Below, one piece after another: positions 23,901 to 37,090 of a stretch of 64,000 nucleotides of DNA (positions within the stretch are counted from its first letter, which is position 1; the number at the start of each line of letters is the position of its first letter). The DNA is from Sipunculus nudus (Eukaryota > Annelida > Sipuncula > Golfingiida > Sipunculidae). A model generated the notes under the pieces. It saw only the letters and a list, made by a program, of their open reading frames with translations, had not been told where the DNA came from and did no database searches. The stretch is from the NCBI GenBank assembly GCA_026874595.1, contig CM049321.1, forward strand, positions 10,527,979 through 10,591,978, read 5' to 3'. The position numbers were made by a program, and so were the translations under genes.

Positions 23901-24455
23901 TCAAGCGAAACTTGATATTTATAAGAAATTCAATACATTTCAAATAATTTTTTTCAGTATTTGTTGTTGATACCTTCATCAATAAACGTTTATAGTTTAT
24001 ATGCAAGAACAAGTGCATGGCACACTTATTTACACTGCATGTGGTTCAGGTTTAAGTGATAGCAAGTGCACTTTTTAGAGGGTTAAAGGGGGTCATAACT
24101 TCATAACGTCAATCTGCTGAGGTTTCCATGCAGTGTTAACCATCTAGCTTGAATGGACCGGTCTGTGAAGATGTCAAGAGTAACACCTCAGGAACCTAAA
24201 CCAAATCGACATTTTTAGAAAGAGTATCGTCAAAAAGTCAGACAAATGGCTAAACGAGTAAAAGGTGACGTTCACACAATATGGGAATATCTAAAAAAAT
24301 AGGGAAAAAGGGGAATTTATAACTTGTTAATGCATCTTTTGCCTCCTTTCTGTATATTGTCATACAAGACAAAATCCATGTTATTGATGGATTTGTAATG
24401 CATGGTATAGGCCCCCCTTATACATTTACAAAGATAAATCTTTCTCAATAGGACC

Positions 24456-24485
24456 TTAATTGGCCAATACTTAATTGGCCAATAC
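24456..24485. repeat. 15-bp perfect tandem duplication
   Basis: TTAATTGGCCAATAC twice in a row. Each copy holds the palindrome TTGGCCAA, an inverted pair of CCAAT-type cores. Confidence 0.9.
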
Positions 24486-25033
24486 TTGTAATATGCAATT
24501 AGGGCCCTCATGGATAAACATGAACCGCCTTAACCACGTTTTTCTTACGTCTATACATGTATACAAATATATATTACATTTCAATAATTATATGTACATT
24601 GTATTTATATTTATGCCGGAAAAATTCATTTCAATGTTTGAAACATTCCATAATTATTTATACAATAATTTCTATGCATGTTGCATTTGTTTTTCTGCTA
24701 TATCGCCATCATTTCTACTCATTTGTTCCAGCCCAAAAGTCGGTAATAATATGCATACTTTGGATTGTGACAATAAGTTCCATGGTTTTATTCCTAAGGG
24801 ATTTATTGATGTACATAAATAAGCTTTCAGAATTTAAAATAGGTAATGTTGTCATTAATAACATGAAACATGATAGCTAATATACACAAAAATGAAGATA
24901 CGTTAATCCATGCTTGAAATGCTAGTGGGACATAATGATCTAACTGGGTAATCTCAAGCAGATCTATGTTCGTTTTTGGTTTCTGGATTTGATGACACAT
25001 CTGGATCGAATAGGAAGTCATTTTACATATAAT

Positions 25034-25037
<4 letters not shown>

Positions 25038-25079
<42 letters not shown>
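25038..25079. repeat. (TA)n microsatellite
   Basis: Uninterrupted TA array, 42 nt. Confidence 0.95.
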
Positions 25080-25082
<3 letters not shown>

Positions 25083-26263
25083 TTATGGTTTATTAAAGAT
25101 ATTTTTTATGAATTCAAGTATACTGCCTCAGGTATAGACTGGAGGCAGAAAAAAACTAACACTAAGACAAGTGCACGTAGGTTGACAGACATAACATTGT
25201 GTCCTCGACGTGACAGAAGACGCCCTATTTAATCGGCTCTATAAATTGTTATAAGCACAGATATACTGGTAAACACGTGTATATAAAAGACTAAATACCT
25301 GGCCCTGCCCAAGTTATATCAATATTTATCTTATTTTTTATCAGAGGTATTCTGCTCTGCGGATATAAACGAGCTCCCTTTTGACAGTTTGGAGTTACAT
25401 CCAGTGGGTTTATATGAAAGAGGATGGCATCCTTGCTCTTTAAGCACGGTTGAAACCATTTCGTCTCATCCCTTAATAGCTAGAGGACAGGGTATTGCGG
25501 GACCCGAGCATACCGAGATGTTACAAAGCGGCCGGGGTGTTGAGGTGATGTCTGAAGTGTTATGATTGGCCGTATGGGTTATAAGAGAGTCTTTGTTACG
25601 ACTTCCCCGTCGGCGGGAATTGAGGTACCTACAAATTGTCCCCGACAAGATTCTTAGAGATAACTCCCTGTTAGAATCTGATAATTTCCTAACCTCTTAC
25701 AAAGCCGTCCTTCTAAGGTTTCATTACATGTTCTTCTGATGACAATATCATTATTTTCGACCATTGAAGGCACCTGAATGCTGTCTTAAGATTGGGTCTG
25801 CACCCGCGACCGCGTTCGCCACGGGAGCCGCGTTAAGCACAGCTTACTCACGCTAAAGTTCAAGACGGTTTGCAATACCCAGGTGAAATTTAACATGCAA
25901 TTGTCTAGGCGTCTCAGCACTTTGGACCTATCTGATGCTAGCATCACCCACGGCAATACATATCAAACATACGGTCATCTATTTATTATGTATCTGATAT
26001 TGAGATTTCTATGTGATTCAGTTTTCCTATAAGATACTTATGAGATCGCTTCTTCTTGGTCTGAAAGTTTATGCTTCAAACACTTCGCTGCTTTGTTGTA
26101 TGGCATGTGGGCCAAATATATATACATTTATATCGCTTTACCATCATGATAATATACCTGTATAACCTTGGTAAAGGCTTTGGCATGGCATGTACAGGTA
26201 GTATATGCACAGGCGTGCTGTTTGATTGTTATTCATTGTTGGTGTATATGAAGAAAAAACACG

Positions 26264-28333
26264 CAGTACAGTGAGACCTGTACTTGTGTAGAGTGAGGCC
26301 TGTACTTGTGTGCAGTAAGACCTGTACTTGTGTAGAGTGAGACCTGTACTTGTGTAGAGTGGGACCTGTACTTGTTTAAAGTGAGACATGTACTTGTGTA
26401 GAGTAAGAAATGTACTTGTGTAGAGTGAGGCCTGTGCTTGTGTGCAGTGAGACCTGTACTTGTGTAGAGTGAGACCTGTACTTGTGTAGAGTGAGACAGG
26501 TACTTGTGTAGAGTGAGACATGTACTTGTGTAGAGTTTGACCTGTACTTGTGTAGATTGAGACATGTACTTGTGTACAGTGAGACCTGTACTTGTGTAGA
26601 GTGAGACATTTACTTGTGTACAATGAGACATGTACTTGTTTAGAGTGAGACCTGTACCTGTGTAGAATGAAACCTGTACTTAGGTAGAGTGAGGCCTGTA
26701 CTTGTGTGCAGTGAGGCCTGTACTTGTGTTGAGTGAGACATATACTTGTGTAGAGTGAGACATGAACTTGTGTAGAGTAAGGCCTGTACTTGTGTGCAGT
26801 GAGACCTGTACTTGTGTAGAGTGAGACATGTACTTGTGTAGAGTGGGACCTGTACTTGTGTAGAGTGAGACCTGTATTTGTGTAGAGTGGGACCTGTACT
26901 TGTGTAGAGTGAGACCTGTACTTGTGTAGAGTGGGACTTGTACTTGTGTAGAGTGAGACATTTACTTGTGTACAGTGAGACATGTACTTGTGTAGAGTGA
27001 GACCTGTACCTGTGTAGAATGAGACCTGTACTTAGGTAGAGTGAGGCCTGTACTTGTGTGCAGTGAGGCCTGTACTTGTGTAGAGTGAGACATATACTTG
27101 TGTAGAGTGAGACATGTACTTGTGTAGAGTGAGGCCTGTACTTGTGTACAGTGAGACCTGTACCTGTGTAGAATGAGACCTGTACTTGTGTGCAGTGAGG
27201 CCTGTACTTGTGTGCAGTGAGGCCTGTACTTGTGTAGAGTGAGACATATACTTGTGTAGAGTGAGACATGTACTTGTGTAGAGTGAGGCCTGTACTTGTG
27301 TGCAGTGAGACCTGTACTTGTGTAGAGTGAGGCCTGTACTTGTGTAGAGTGAGACATATACTTGTGTAGAGTGAGACATGTACTTGTGTAGAGTGAGGCC
27401 TGTACTTGTGTGCAGTGAGACCTGTACTTGTGTAGAGTGAGACCTGTACTCGTGTAGAGTGGGACCTGTACTTGTGTAGAGTGAGACATGTACTTGTGTA
27501 AAGTGAGACCTGTACTTGTGTCCAGTGAGGCCTGTACTTATGTAGAGTGAGACATATACTTGTGTAGAGTGAGACATGTACTTTTGTAGAGTGAGGCCTG
27601 TACTTGTGTGCAGTGAGACCTGTACTTGTGTAGAATGAGACCTGTACTCGTGTAGAGTGGGACCTGTACTTGTGTAGAGTGAGACATGTACTTGTGTAAA
27701 GTGAGACCTGTACTTGTGTAGAGTGAGACCTGTACTTGTGTAGAGTGGGACCTGTACTTGTGTAGAGTGAGACATGTACTTGTGTAGAGTGAGACATGTA
27801 CTTGTGTAGAGTGAGACCTGTACTTGTGTAAAGTGAGACATGTACTTGTGTAGAGTGAGACCTGTACTTGTGTAGAGTGAGACATGTACTAGTTTACAGT
27901 GAGGCCTGTACTTGTGTAGAGTGAGACCTGTACTTGTGTAGAGTGAGACATGTACTAGTTTACAGTGAGGCCTGTACTTGTGTAGAGTGAGACCTGTACT
28001 TGTGTACAGTGAGACCTGTACTAGTTTACAGTGAGACCTGTACTTGTGTAGAGTGAGACAGGTACTTGTGTAGAGTGAGACATGTAATTGTGTAGAGTGA
28101 GACCTGTACTTGTGTAGAGTGAGACAGGTACTTGTGTAGAGTGAGACATGTAATTGTGTAGAGTTTGACCTGTACTTGTGTAGATTGAGACATGTACTTG
28201 TGTAGAGTGAGACCTGTACTTGTGTAGAGTGAGACCTGTACTTGTGTAGAGTGGGACCTGTACTTGTGCATAGTGAGACCTGTACTTGTGTACGGTGCGA
28301 CCGTACTTGTGCAAAGTTAGACCTATACTTGTG
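26264..28333. repeat. 22-nt minisatellite, about 94 copies
   Basis: Tandem units with the core CCTGTACTTGTGTAGAG and a GTGAGA lead, 22 nt each, for about 2.07 kb. Units differ by point changes (GACC/GACA/GGCC, TAGAG/TGCAG/TACAG). A variant with GACATATAC recurs at 26737, 27089, 27243, 27353 and 27551; the intervals 352, 154, 110 and 198 are exact multiples of 22, so no net indels occurred. Variant order repeats in blocks, giving a higher-order structure. On the minus strand the unit has no stop in any of three frames, so several overlapping frames up to 449 codons appear, all reading Thr/Ser/His/Leu/Tyr repeats such as STQVQVSLYTSTGLTLHKY. I regard these as by-products. Confidence 0.95.
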
Positions 28334-29119
28334 ATCTTGTGCATATGTAACTAATATTTTAAGACTAATTTGGTGTTGCATTTTGGTGTAGCAATACGCT
28401 CAATTATACACAGACATACATGGGCAAAGCAAACAGCAATGTATAAGCCTCCTATTTCATACAGAGCATGGCGCATGCATGCAAATGTTCAAGAATCACT
28501 GCATGTGTGTATTTATTGATGGTGTTAGCTATACAGATATGCTTTTTAAATGTTATACATGAGACAGCGGGTCCTCGATCAATGCACCCAAACAGTGCGT
28601 TGTAATAGTTCCATTATCACCCACCAGGGGCGTCCCATATCTGCTTTTGCACGCGACTTTGTACTGGTTTCAAAAGTTTCTTTTGTTGAGGTGCTTTTAG
28701 CATACGCTTTTCTGTCATATACACATCGCATCTTTATCTGTCGGGTATTCTCGTGTAACTGACACACTTCAGTACTGAATCACAGGCATTATACACAAAC
28801 CATACAACAGCACCTGTACTGTACACGCTCCTCGTCTAGTAACCGCCATCCCTCAAACCACTCCCAACAATATACTTATCAGATCAGTAATATACTGTTG
28901 CGTATAGCTCCCAGCCAAAAAATGGTCGTTGGCATTCAGTGCATACTGACTTTGTTTCCCCTGATGGTAAAAATATCCAATAGATTTCAGAATATCGATA
29001 GTCTTTTTTTTTTAGTTATTTGATTAATTTTAATTGGAAATGAGTCTGATATCACAGACGACATTGAGTCTCTTATGAGTTGTACACTGTGTTTCCTGGT
29101 CTGTTCATTTCAGTAGCTT

Positions 29120-29122
<3 letters not shown>

Positions 29123-29173
<51 letters not shown>
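29123..29173. repeat. (TA)n microsatellite
   Basis: Uninterrupted TA array, 51 nt. Confidence 0.95.
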
Positions 29174-29177
<4 letters not shown>

Positions 29178-29768
29178 TCGTGTATTTAGCTGCATGTCGC
29201 CTATATATGACTAATATCCATATACCTTTACTGGAGACATTAAGAGCAGCCCTATCATAACAAAACCACGCGCAACAAAGATAAATTATACTTAGTGAGG
29301 GATTCCGAAGTGAATGTCATGCGGGTGAAGCTGTAGCCTTTTATCATAACTAGCGGTATAACCATATTTTCGACATGCAAAATGTGACTTACGTGCTAAT
29401 GCGTAAAATGGCAGCTCCCTCGAGCGGTTTCGAGAAATTTGGAGAAATAAACGTGCAGGTTTCTCGACGAGGGCGTGGGGATGAGACACGAAACTACCCC
29501 GAGGATAGCGTCCGGCCGAGCATCAATTTCCGAAGTTTGGTGGCAGGGAGACTTGTATCGGCAACGTTTAGAGTGGAATACTAGATTTTTTTTACCATGC
29601 CCAAATCCTCAAATTGTAGTATGATTTATAATGTATATCAACCTTTCCAAGATACCAACTCAAAATAAGATAGTGTTATGCTGAGATTATACTAACTAAT
29701 ATATATGTTTTAATGTATTTGAGATAAATAAATACATAAGCATGCACATGTAGATACTATATATTATA

Positions 29769-29817
29769 TTATGTTATGTTATGTTATGTTATGTTATGTT
29801 ATGTTATGTTATGTTAT
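29769..29817. repeat. (TTATG)n pentanucleotide repeat
   Basis: Nine perfect TTATG units followed by TTATA. Confidence 0.95.
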
Positions 29818-30291
29818 AATATACTATATTATATTATTTTTAATGTCCGTAGTATTGCAAATTATGCATATATGAAACATACAGCCGGGTACGCATTCCC
29901 TTGTTTAACATTGTGACAATATGCAATAGACCTCTTCCTTCACTTTAGCGACACCTGTCGACGACGACTGGCACTGAGTTTTCGAGTCCGGCATATCGAC
30001 AAAGAAAGACATATACTTTGTTTATCTCAAATGATAAAGGGTAAAATATACCTTAACGGTCGTCTTTCAGGGGGGGGGGCTCTGACTTGTATTCAATGCA
30101 ATGCTGAACCATTTGACAGGAACGAACTAAAGAATGTAAAGCCATATAAATATATATATATGAGTGTGCTCCTGAAAAAGGGGTTTACAGTACATATCGG
30201 GTATTTGCTTTCGGTGTAGTATTCGTCAATATTAAATACGAAACAGTCTATTGCATTTAAGTGAATTCGAACATTATACAAAATAGTTGAG

Positions 30292-30294
<3 letters not shown>

Positions 30295-30364
<70 letters not shown>
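30295..30364. repeat. (TA)n microsatellite
   Basis: Uninterrupted TA array of 70 nt. Confidence 0.95.
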
Positions 30365-30367
<3 letters not shown>

Positions 30368-32842
30368 TAATTTGAGTATGAGGACCCGGTCATCACAAAA
30401 GTATTCCTCCGGATACTACTTGGAAAATACGAGTCAAATGATTGCCAAACTCTCTCCACAGGCAGATTTTCACTGTCAAATTGTCCTCCGAGTACTCTCC
30501 TGTCGTATTTCCGTGGCCTTATCAAACCCTGACATTGCGAAAATTTCAAAATCGCTCATGGGGGCTGCCGTTTTGCGTTCAGACTAAAACCTAGATGTCG
30601 AAACTCGTATTACGGTATAGCGCTTTATTATGTAGAATGAGCCATTACTCAGCACATGCATGCCTGATTTACATGTGACCTGCAGAGGCCGCATTAATTT
30701 ACCGTTAATTTTTAGTTCACATTAGGGGCGTGACTACAAAATATTGTGTTTAAACATATAGAGTTAAGGGAAATCAGGTCCACGTTGATTTGAGTATCGA
30801 ATTAACGAACTCCTCCCTGAATACTCTATATATTATAATCCAGGCCCATGCAGGTGCTTACTAACATAAGGTACATACATCAACCAGTTTACATCAGACC
30901 CTATGGACATGAAATTTAACCACAATATTTTGTATCAATACTATAATTTTCAATGAGTATTTTAGAAGTGAACAAGTATTTCTTCCTCCTACAATGACCA
31001 AGGACGCGGATAGTATTAAATTTGAGTATTCCAATTAAGGCCTAGCCAAAGGCCTCCAAATACGTAATTGCTTCAATCATGCACTGGCCCGTTTATGCAA
31101 TATATCCGGGATTTAAAATTATACCTATACAGTAAAATGATGACGAAAGGCAAAATATTCAAATTCCTGCATGATCTAAAGGTGAAACAGCCGAGGAAAT
31201 ATTTTGCTCTGCATGGGCATTATATGCGAATACATTTTAAATCGTGATTTATGGAGTTTTCCACATATAATTCAGTATCAGTTCTTACAGGCAAATAAAA
31301 GTATATTATTTATGCACGTGTGTACAAGTTCTATAAATACAGACGTGTAATAACCTCCAGACATACATATAATGATGACACGCGGGCACGGCGGGGGGTC
31401 AACATGCAATACCTTGATTTGACCAATAAAGCACCCCGAGTGATCCGTCCGGGTTTCAATCCCCCCTGATCCTCAGCTTTATAAACTCGTCAATTTTCAA
31501 TTAATCCCCAGCCCCAGTCCGCACCCAGTAATTTGGCTGCCGTTCCAGTGCCCACCCTCTACTTAAGGAGGGGCACGCGTGCTAATTTATCCTTGCCCCT
31601 TTTTTTGAGATCTCAGCTGCAACCATCTGCTAGATTCATACAGCTATTTACTCCCATCCTGGCGCGGCTGGGGAGCCAGCTAAGATGCGTGATTTTCTGT
31701 ATATCCTTATTTGTAGCTTTACTGATTTGGCAGGTTCAATCCCTTAAACTGGACATCTGTATAACCCATGAAAGGGGCATTAATCACGCTTCCTTAACCG
31801 TACGAAAGTCTGGGATAAAAACATCGTAAATTGGACAAATTTGAGGTTCAAAATTATTGATGCAAGCGTGGCCCATAAATAATATTATGTCAGCGAACTA
31901 GTAATTCAGGTTAGGCGCAATATTCTGTTTAAATTTTTTTGTTCGTGTTTTTGTTACTGAATATTTAAAACTGTCTGCGCATTCAGTTAACACAGTCACA
32001 ATAACATCTGCGTTTTGCAGCCAAACAAACCGCAGATTAATTTTATGGTAACCAATAAATCATTTCTTTTCACTATATATATGGCATTGAATATTACCAA
32101 AAGCTGTTGATTTTGCAACTGGTTTGTAAAAGCTTTTCTCCAGATGATTTTCTTATATAATTGAACCCATAGAACCCATGCATACATTTCAAAATTGCAT
32201 TATTATACCTAATAATAAATACCATACACTGCTTGGAACTATATATAGATCGCACAGTGATTATACCTGAAGATACATATATACAGGTACAAAGACTGGG
32301 TATATCCTATGATAAAGGGAAAATCGCACGTTCAGTCAAATAAACTAAATAAATTGTGATAATTAAGTTGACGAATATCACGTTTTGTGATAAAACAAAG
32401 TAAATTAAAAATAAGGCTATATAGATTCCATTTTTGTAGAAGAAATGTATATGTATATGTATCACAACCAACATACCATTTTCCGTATCACTGGCCAGAT
32501 CAATCAAAATGCACTGCATGTAAAAATTCCCTTATTAAAAAAGTTTCTTTTGAATGTCAACGAGACAGATTCACTGATCAGAATCAACTGAAATATCACA
32601 TTTCCGCATAAATTTATACAAACATATCAAGAAATGTTTAATGGATCTCTTTGTATACAATTGAACATGCAGACACCCGGACGACAATATACGCAGAAAA
32701 TCAAAAGACGGTCAGACATCAAGAAAAAACATCATTGTGTTAGATATTATCACTAAGTTAATATACATCAACTTCTTCATTAATCATCTTTGTACATGAA
32801 ATATAGAAATTATACCTTTCAAAGAAGAAACCAATAGTTCAA

Positions 32843-32846
<4 letters not shown>
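30365..32846. other. Intergenic with GC-richer island 31380-31860
   Basis: 30365-30600 is mixed; 30600-31370 AT-rich with unique blocks. 31380-31860 is GC-richer, contains GGCGGGGGGTC, TTTATAAACTCG near 31479 and CCAATAAAGCACC near 31424 (Hox/Cdx-like sites), and looks regulatory. 31860-32846 is AT-rich without a gene. Confidence 0.5.

Positions 32847-32880
<34 letters not shown>
32847..32880. repeat. (TA)n microsatellite
   Basis: Uninterrupted TA array, 34 nt. Confidence 0.95.
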
Positions 32881-32883
<3 letters not shown>

Positions 32884-33009
32884 TATGTCATCGAATCACA
32901 AGGTATATGAACCTTCAGGTAAATCAATTTTCATGGTTATATATAACTGCATTTTATATTTGTCTTATATATTGGCATACACTGTAAAATATAGGATAAT
33001 CATGATATT

Positions 33010-33112
33010 GTGATAAGGTTCCTGTGGCGGTGATGATGATGATGATGCCGAGATAATGACGATGGTGCATGAGGATGATGATAATATGATGATGATGACG
33101 GTGACGACGAGT
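33010..33112. repeat. GAT-type degenerate trinucleotide tract
   Basis: GATGATGATGATGATGCC, GAGGATGATGATAATATGA and GATGATGATGACGGTGACGA segments. It resembles the arrays at 1-795 and 14616-14835 but contains phase changes. Confidence 0.85.
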
Positions 33113-34734
33113 CAGGTATATATACTGCACTTCTTTTATATTACTGCAAGGTGAGACCATTATAGGAACACTTTTTCATGCATATATATATATATATTTA
33201 TATAATGACGTCCTTCATCACTCTTTACTTGCCGAAATCGAAAGTAACGAGCAGCTGCATGCCTAATTTACAAATTACAGGAGTTACTTTTTTCTACGAT
33301 AATAAAAAAGTTAAATGAATATATCAAAGCTAAAAAAAATCCATGCCTTCAAATTACATTATGGGTCCATTTCCGTGAGACATTTCAAATCGCTCCGTTT
33401 TGTTATGTGGTCAAGCAGACTGGAAATAATCATTGAGTTTTTATATGAAAACCCATCTGAATATAATAAGACAGGTGAAAAGATCACCTTAGTGATGTAA
33501 ATATGTCTATTATAAACTCGTACGTGACTTTGGCAAATACATGCGGTATACAAAGTATGTTTCTTCGCGTCTGGCGAGATTTCACAGGCAGATGAGTTCA
33601 CCGTGTGCTCGAGTAAGCAAACACAAGAGTCCGAGCACGTGGGGTAAAAAAGCACCTTAGGATCCAACTGTGAAAACACGCACGTGCCTGCGTGCGCACA
33701 GATTTAGGAATAAGGTACTTAAATCTTGGCAAACTTTCACCTGTATTGTGGAGGGCTTTGTGAACCGTCAGCGCATTGCGGTTGATAAACTGTCCGTTCA
33801 CCACCAGATGGGACTGCCCAAGGCCATATCGGCAATAATCATACACTAGTCACCCGCTTGGGGGAGCTAAATACAGGGTGCGCGGACAGGCCTGCCACAA
33901 ATCACCCCCTTTCCCCGTGCATTAAGGGAAAGACAGGGGTAATTGCCTGCACCCTCACAGACCTGTCCGCAGCAGTTCCACCCGGCAGCTTCGAAACAAC
34001 AGCCCATCAGTCCAGTTAAAAAAATAAAGCAGTTTCTCTTGTATTATCGTTCTCTTTCTCTATATAAGTTCAAACTTTTACTTATGAAAATAGTAACATT
34101 ATTAATTTTATTTTACTTATTTAATAATGTAACGATTTTGACATGGTACTCTACAGATTTTACACACATTTCAAATCAAAATATATAAAATAATTGTGTT
34201 GATTTTATAGATTTTGGTTATTTTTACTTCATTTTATAGTCTGTATTTATTATAAGTTAGATTTTATGCCATGGATTTTTTTTATCCTTTGATTGTCCTA
34301 AGTTGTAAACAAAAACTCTCGCTGTTTAGCGTCCTGTTTCATTATTTTTGGTGTCACCAAAGTCTTATTTCCACAATATCAGGCAGCTATCGGAATAAAA
34401 AATTTTGTCCTGCGTCAATTTCTCCCCTGTGTCCAGTTAATAAATTGTTTATCTTACTATAAAGAATTAATGGTGCCAATCAAAACGAACGTCTTATTAT
34501 TGCTCAACAAATATACATGCTATAAGTAAGCGGGAAAATGCAGAATATGTATTTTTCTATATCGTGTGAGACATGAAGCTGATGTTTATGTGATAGTAAT
34601 CGGTTGTAAAATCATATTCGATGATTGGGAGAATTAAAACGACCCGATGATCGATTATTAATCGATTATTTTATGTATACCTCCTCTATTAAAGTAAAAT
34701 CTGCCCTATAGAATTAAACTTAAAAATATTCTTC
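33113..34734. other. Intergenic with GC-richer island 33540-34020
   Basis: The island contains two CACGTG E-boxes (GAGCACGTGGG near 33637 and GCACGTGC near 33681) and unique CpG-containing sequence. The remainder is AT-rich. Frames of 60-106 codons show no known domain. Confidence 0.5.
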
Positions 34735-34911
34735 AGGGGCGGATCCAGGATTTAGGAAAGGAGAGGGTCACGTCCAGGAAGACTGAAAGAAAATCTAAAA
34801 GAGGTCCTCTGGTCCCGGGAAGGAGGAGGTCAGGGTCGCAAATTTGGTTTGAAATTAAAAAAAAGATTGATTCGGCTCCAAATGGGGGGGGGGGGGTGGA
34901 ATCCGTCACTG
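34735..34911. mobile_element. Short MITE with degenerate terminal inverted repeats
   Basis: The left end reads CAGGGGCGGATCCAGG and the right end, on the minus strand, reads CAGTGACGGATTCCACC, giving imperfect terminal inverted repeats of about 15 bp at 177 nt spacing. A poly-G tract (about 34884-34896) lies just inside the right end. Elements starting CAGGGGCGGATCC with an internal G tract are, to my knowledge, abundant non-autonomous DNA transposons in marine invertebrates. No target-site duplication is clear and there is no transposase. Confidence 0.6.
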
Positions 34912-35806
34912 TTACCTGGATGAATTCAGTCGGACTTGTATAATCACGCTTAAAGTTTAACGACTGCATGGTTTTTTGACATTCAATTAACAAGAATCAG
35001 TTTTAATGGTGTTCTTTATTATAATAATGTCCCTTTTTTTCATATGTCCCACAGGTTAGATTTTTTTCTGGATAATACGGCTCCTTAGCATGTGCATATA
35101 TTTTCGTTTGTGGTAGATTGTGTAGAGGTGCAATAAATTTAATCGATCGTAAAAGAAAACGACCAATCATCGATATAATCGATTTACTGGCACAATATAC
35201 ATGCAATACATTGTATAAATTAATCTACGTACTGAATACATAAAGATCTAGTAGATATGCATTATAATAATCGAATGAAGATATCTGCCATTTTGAAGTA
35301 AATCAACTGTGTATTTTCAAAAGGAGGAAGAGGGACAGTGATCCGTTATTCATGGAGGTGGGAAAGTAGGGGCTGGACATGGGATGGCAGGAAACCACGT
35401 GACCGGCTAATGTCGTCTGCTCAGTTCGACCTTCCATGCTGCAGGGCCAGCCTTAATAACCGACAACCAACCGTTAATGCCCGGGTTAGCAAGCCAAAAG
35501 GGTGGGAGATTGAAGGGTTGAGGGAAGTTAAGGGAGGTGACGGGTGGGGAATAGGCGGGAAATGGTGTAGCGCTGGGAGGGTCTCTCTCGTGCTGCTTAA
35601 TCTGAACACAGAGGGAGGGAAGGGATAAGATGTATACATATTGCGGTTGTTTATCTTTACAGGATATAGTACAGATGTTATCTGCTAGCAGTTAAATTAA
35701 AATCACTACTCGTTTAATATTATTCCAAACACGAATTTATAATCAATAGCAGAAATGTGTGGATGTGATGTGAAATTTTGTAAGAAAAAATAAGGTGCAT
35801 GTCGGT

Positions 35807-35866
<60 letters not shown>

Positions 35867-36280
35867 AAAGTCTATGTTTACTAAAAATTAATAAAATGGC
35901 TAAAAAGCTGAACAATTTTCAGATATATAGATATTAGATATGATATCAGGTGTTTTAGATACACATATACATCGGCAAATTATATATGTAAACAATTAAC
36001 CATTTTTAAATCACATGAATAAACCTTCTTAATTCATTTTGTCTTAGAGCATCAATATAGGCCTATTTCAGACTCCTGAATGTAATTATTTATTTTTTTC
36101 TCCTATTCGGGCTTTGGTCCTTGAAAACTCCTAGTAGATCATGATATGAATAATATTTTATTATAATTAAATAAGTAAATACATAAATATCTAATTGTAA
36201 TTAATGATTTTTCGCCTTTCACTTAAACTCGAAGTTGCAATCGTGTATTCCCAATTAAGGAACCACGATAAATGCCTTAT
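34912..36280. other. Intergenic, no supported gene
   Basis: AT-rich with GATCGATTATTAATCGATTA palindromic sequence near 34649. 35330-35640 is GC-richer, G-rich on the plus strand (GGGTGGGGAATAGGCGGG near 35541). A TA array is at 35809-35862. Confidence 0.5.
35809..35862. repeat. (TA)n microsatellite
   Basis: Uninterrupted TA array, 54 nt. Confidence 0.95.
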
Positions 36281-37090
36281 AAGCAAATATTCCCTGTATA
36301 TGTTTTTGTAAAACGCACAGGGGAAATAAGCTAAAGTCTTGACAAAGGGTCTGCGTGTGGTAGGTTAACCAAAGTTTAGGGGCCTGTGGCCGAATTTAAT
36401 CAGGGAAAGCCGATAATGAACTAATATTCCCCTTGGGTGGACAGGTCTGAAAAGCAGGCCATAACATTTACCGCTCTCTCACGTCAACGGTTATCTGATT
36501 GTGTAAACGATCCTGCCGCATGTGTTAATTAGCCTTGTCGATATGTGCATTACAGGCAATTAAAACATTCCCAAATAACTCCAGCGAGTAATCAGCTAGC
36601 TGGCATTAGCATTTTTGAGGGCCCGTCGCATCTGCTGGTTCAAGTGACAGACGACATGCCTACCCTTTTGGTATTCTTACGGTCGCGCTACCATAAAGTT
36701 CCCAGTAGAGCTCCTGGGCAACTCCATTCGGCCGCGAAATCGTCTGCCAATGGTAATAAATAGGGTCCGCGCCAGGGAGGCAAATTCAGTCCGGCCCGCT
36801 TTAAATCCAAGTTTCCACTTATTTAGCATTCACAAACGGCCGATCCTCCGTCCAAGGCGCTGTATTTAAATAATGTTTAATAGCGCAAAGCTAATTGGGA
36901 ACTATTTGGGCCAATTTACGCGGGCGTCTCCGATACCCAACGGGCATCCAAGTTAACCGTGACCCCGGCTGACTGACTGAACGCCCGGCCATATATATAG
37001 ACGCCAGGCATGTTTGACTTAGTGACGAACGACAGTTGTGATATGATCGCCATTTTTAAATTAGAGAAGAAACAACATGACGCACTTTAT
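36281..37090. promoter_or_regulatory. Large GC-richer island with homeodomain, Meis and CArG-like sites
   Basis: Unique sequence with many cores: TTAATTAG near 36524, GTGACAGAC (Meis/TGIF TGACAG) near 36645, GTAATAAATAG near 36753, CCAATTTACG near 36911, and CCATATATATAG near 36989, close to a CArG/MEF2 site. It is the longest motif-dense non-coding block in the middle of the window. The 72-codon frame at 36545 has no recognisable domain. Confidence 0.45.

Larger units (their letters stand above)
23901..26263. other. Intergenic with a GC-richer island 25440-25960
   Basis: 23901-25037 is AT-rich; overlapping plus frames at 24475-24880 look like chance open frames. A perfect 15-bp tandem duplication TTAATTGGCCAATAC lies at 24456-24485. 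A TA array lies at 25038-25079. 25440-25700 and 25780-25960 are unique GC-richer sequence and may be regulatory. No gene recognised. Confidence 0.5.
28334..30294. other. Intergenic with islands and microsatellites
   Basis: 28540-28780 and 29290-29585 are GC-richer unique blocks with overlapping chance frames on both strands. CCACCAGGGGCG at 28621-28632 is one base off a CTCF core. An octamer is at 28479-28486. TA and TTATG arrays are listed separately. Confidence 0.5.

Noticed and set aside
26264-28333. CRISPR array
   Set aside because: Units are contiguous with no unique spacers and the context is eukaryotic.
26144-28381. Several minus-strand open frames up to 449 codons
   Set aside because: All are translations of the 22-nt minisatellite, which lacks stops in every minus frame; the same peptide cycle appears in all three.
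28621-28632. CTCF site
   Set aside because: CCACCAGGGGCG lacks one G of the core; too weak alone.
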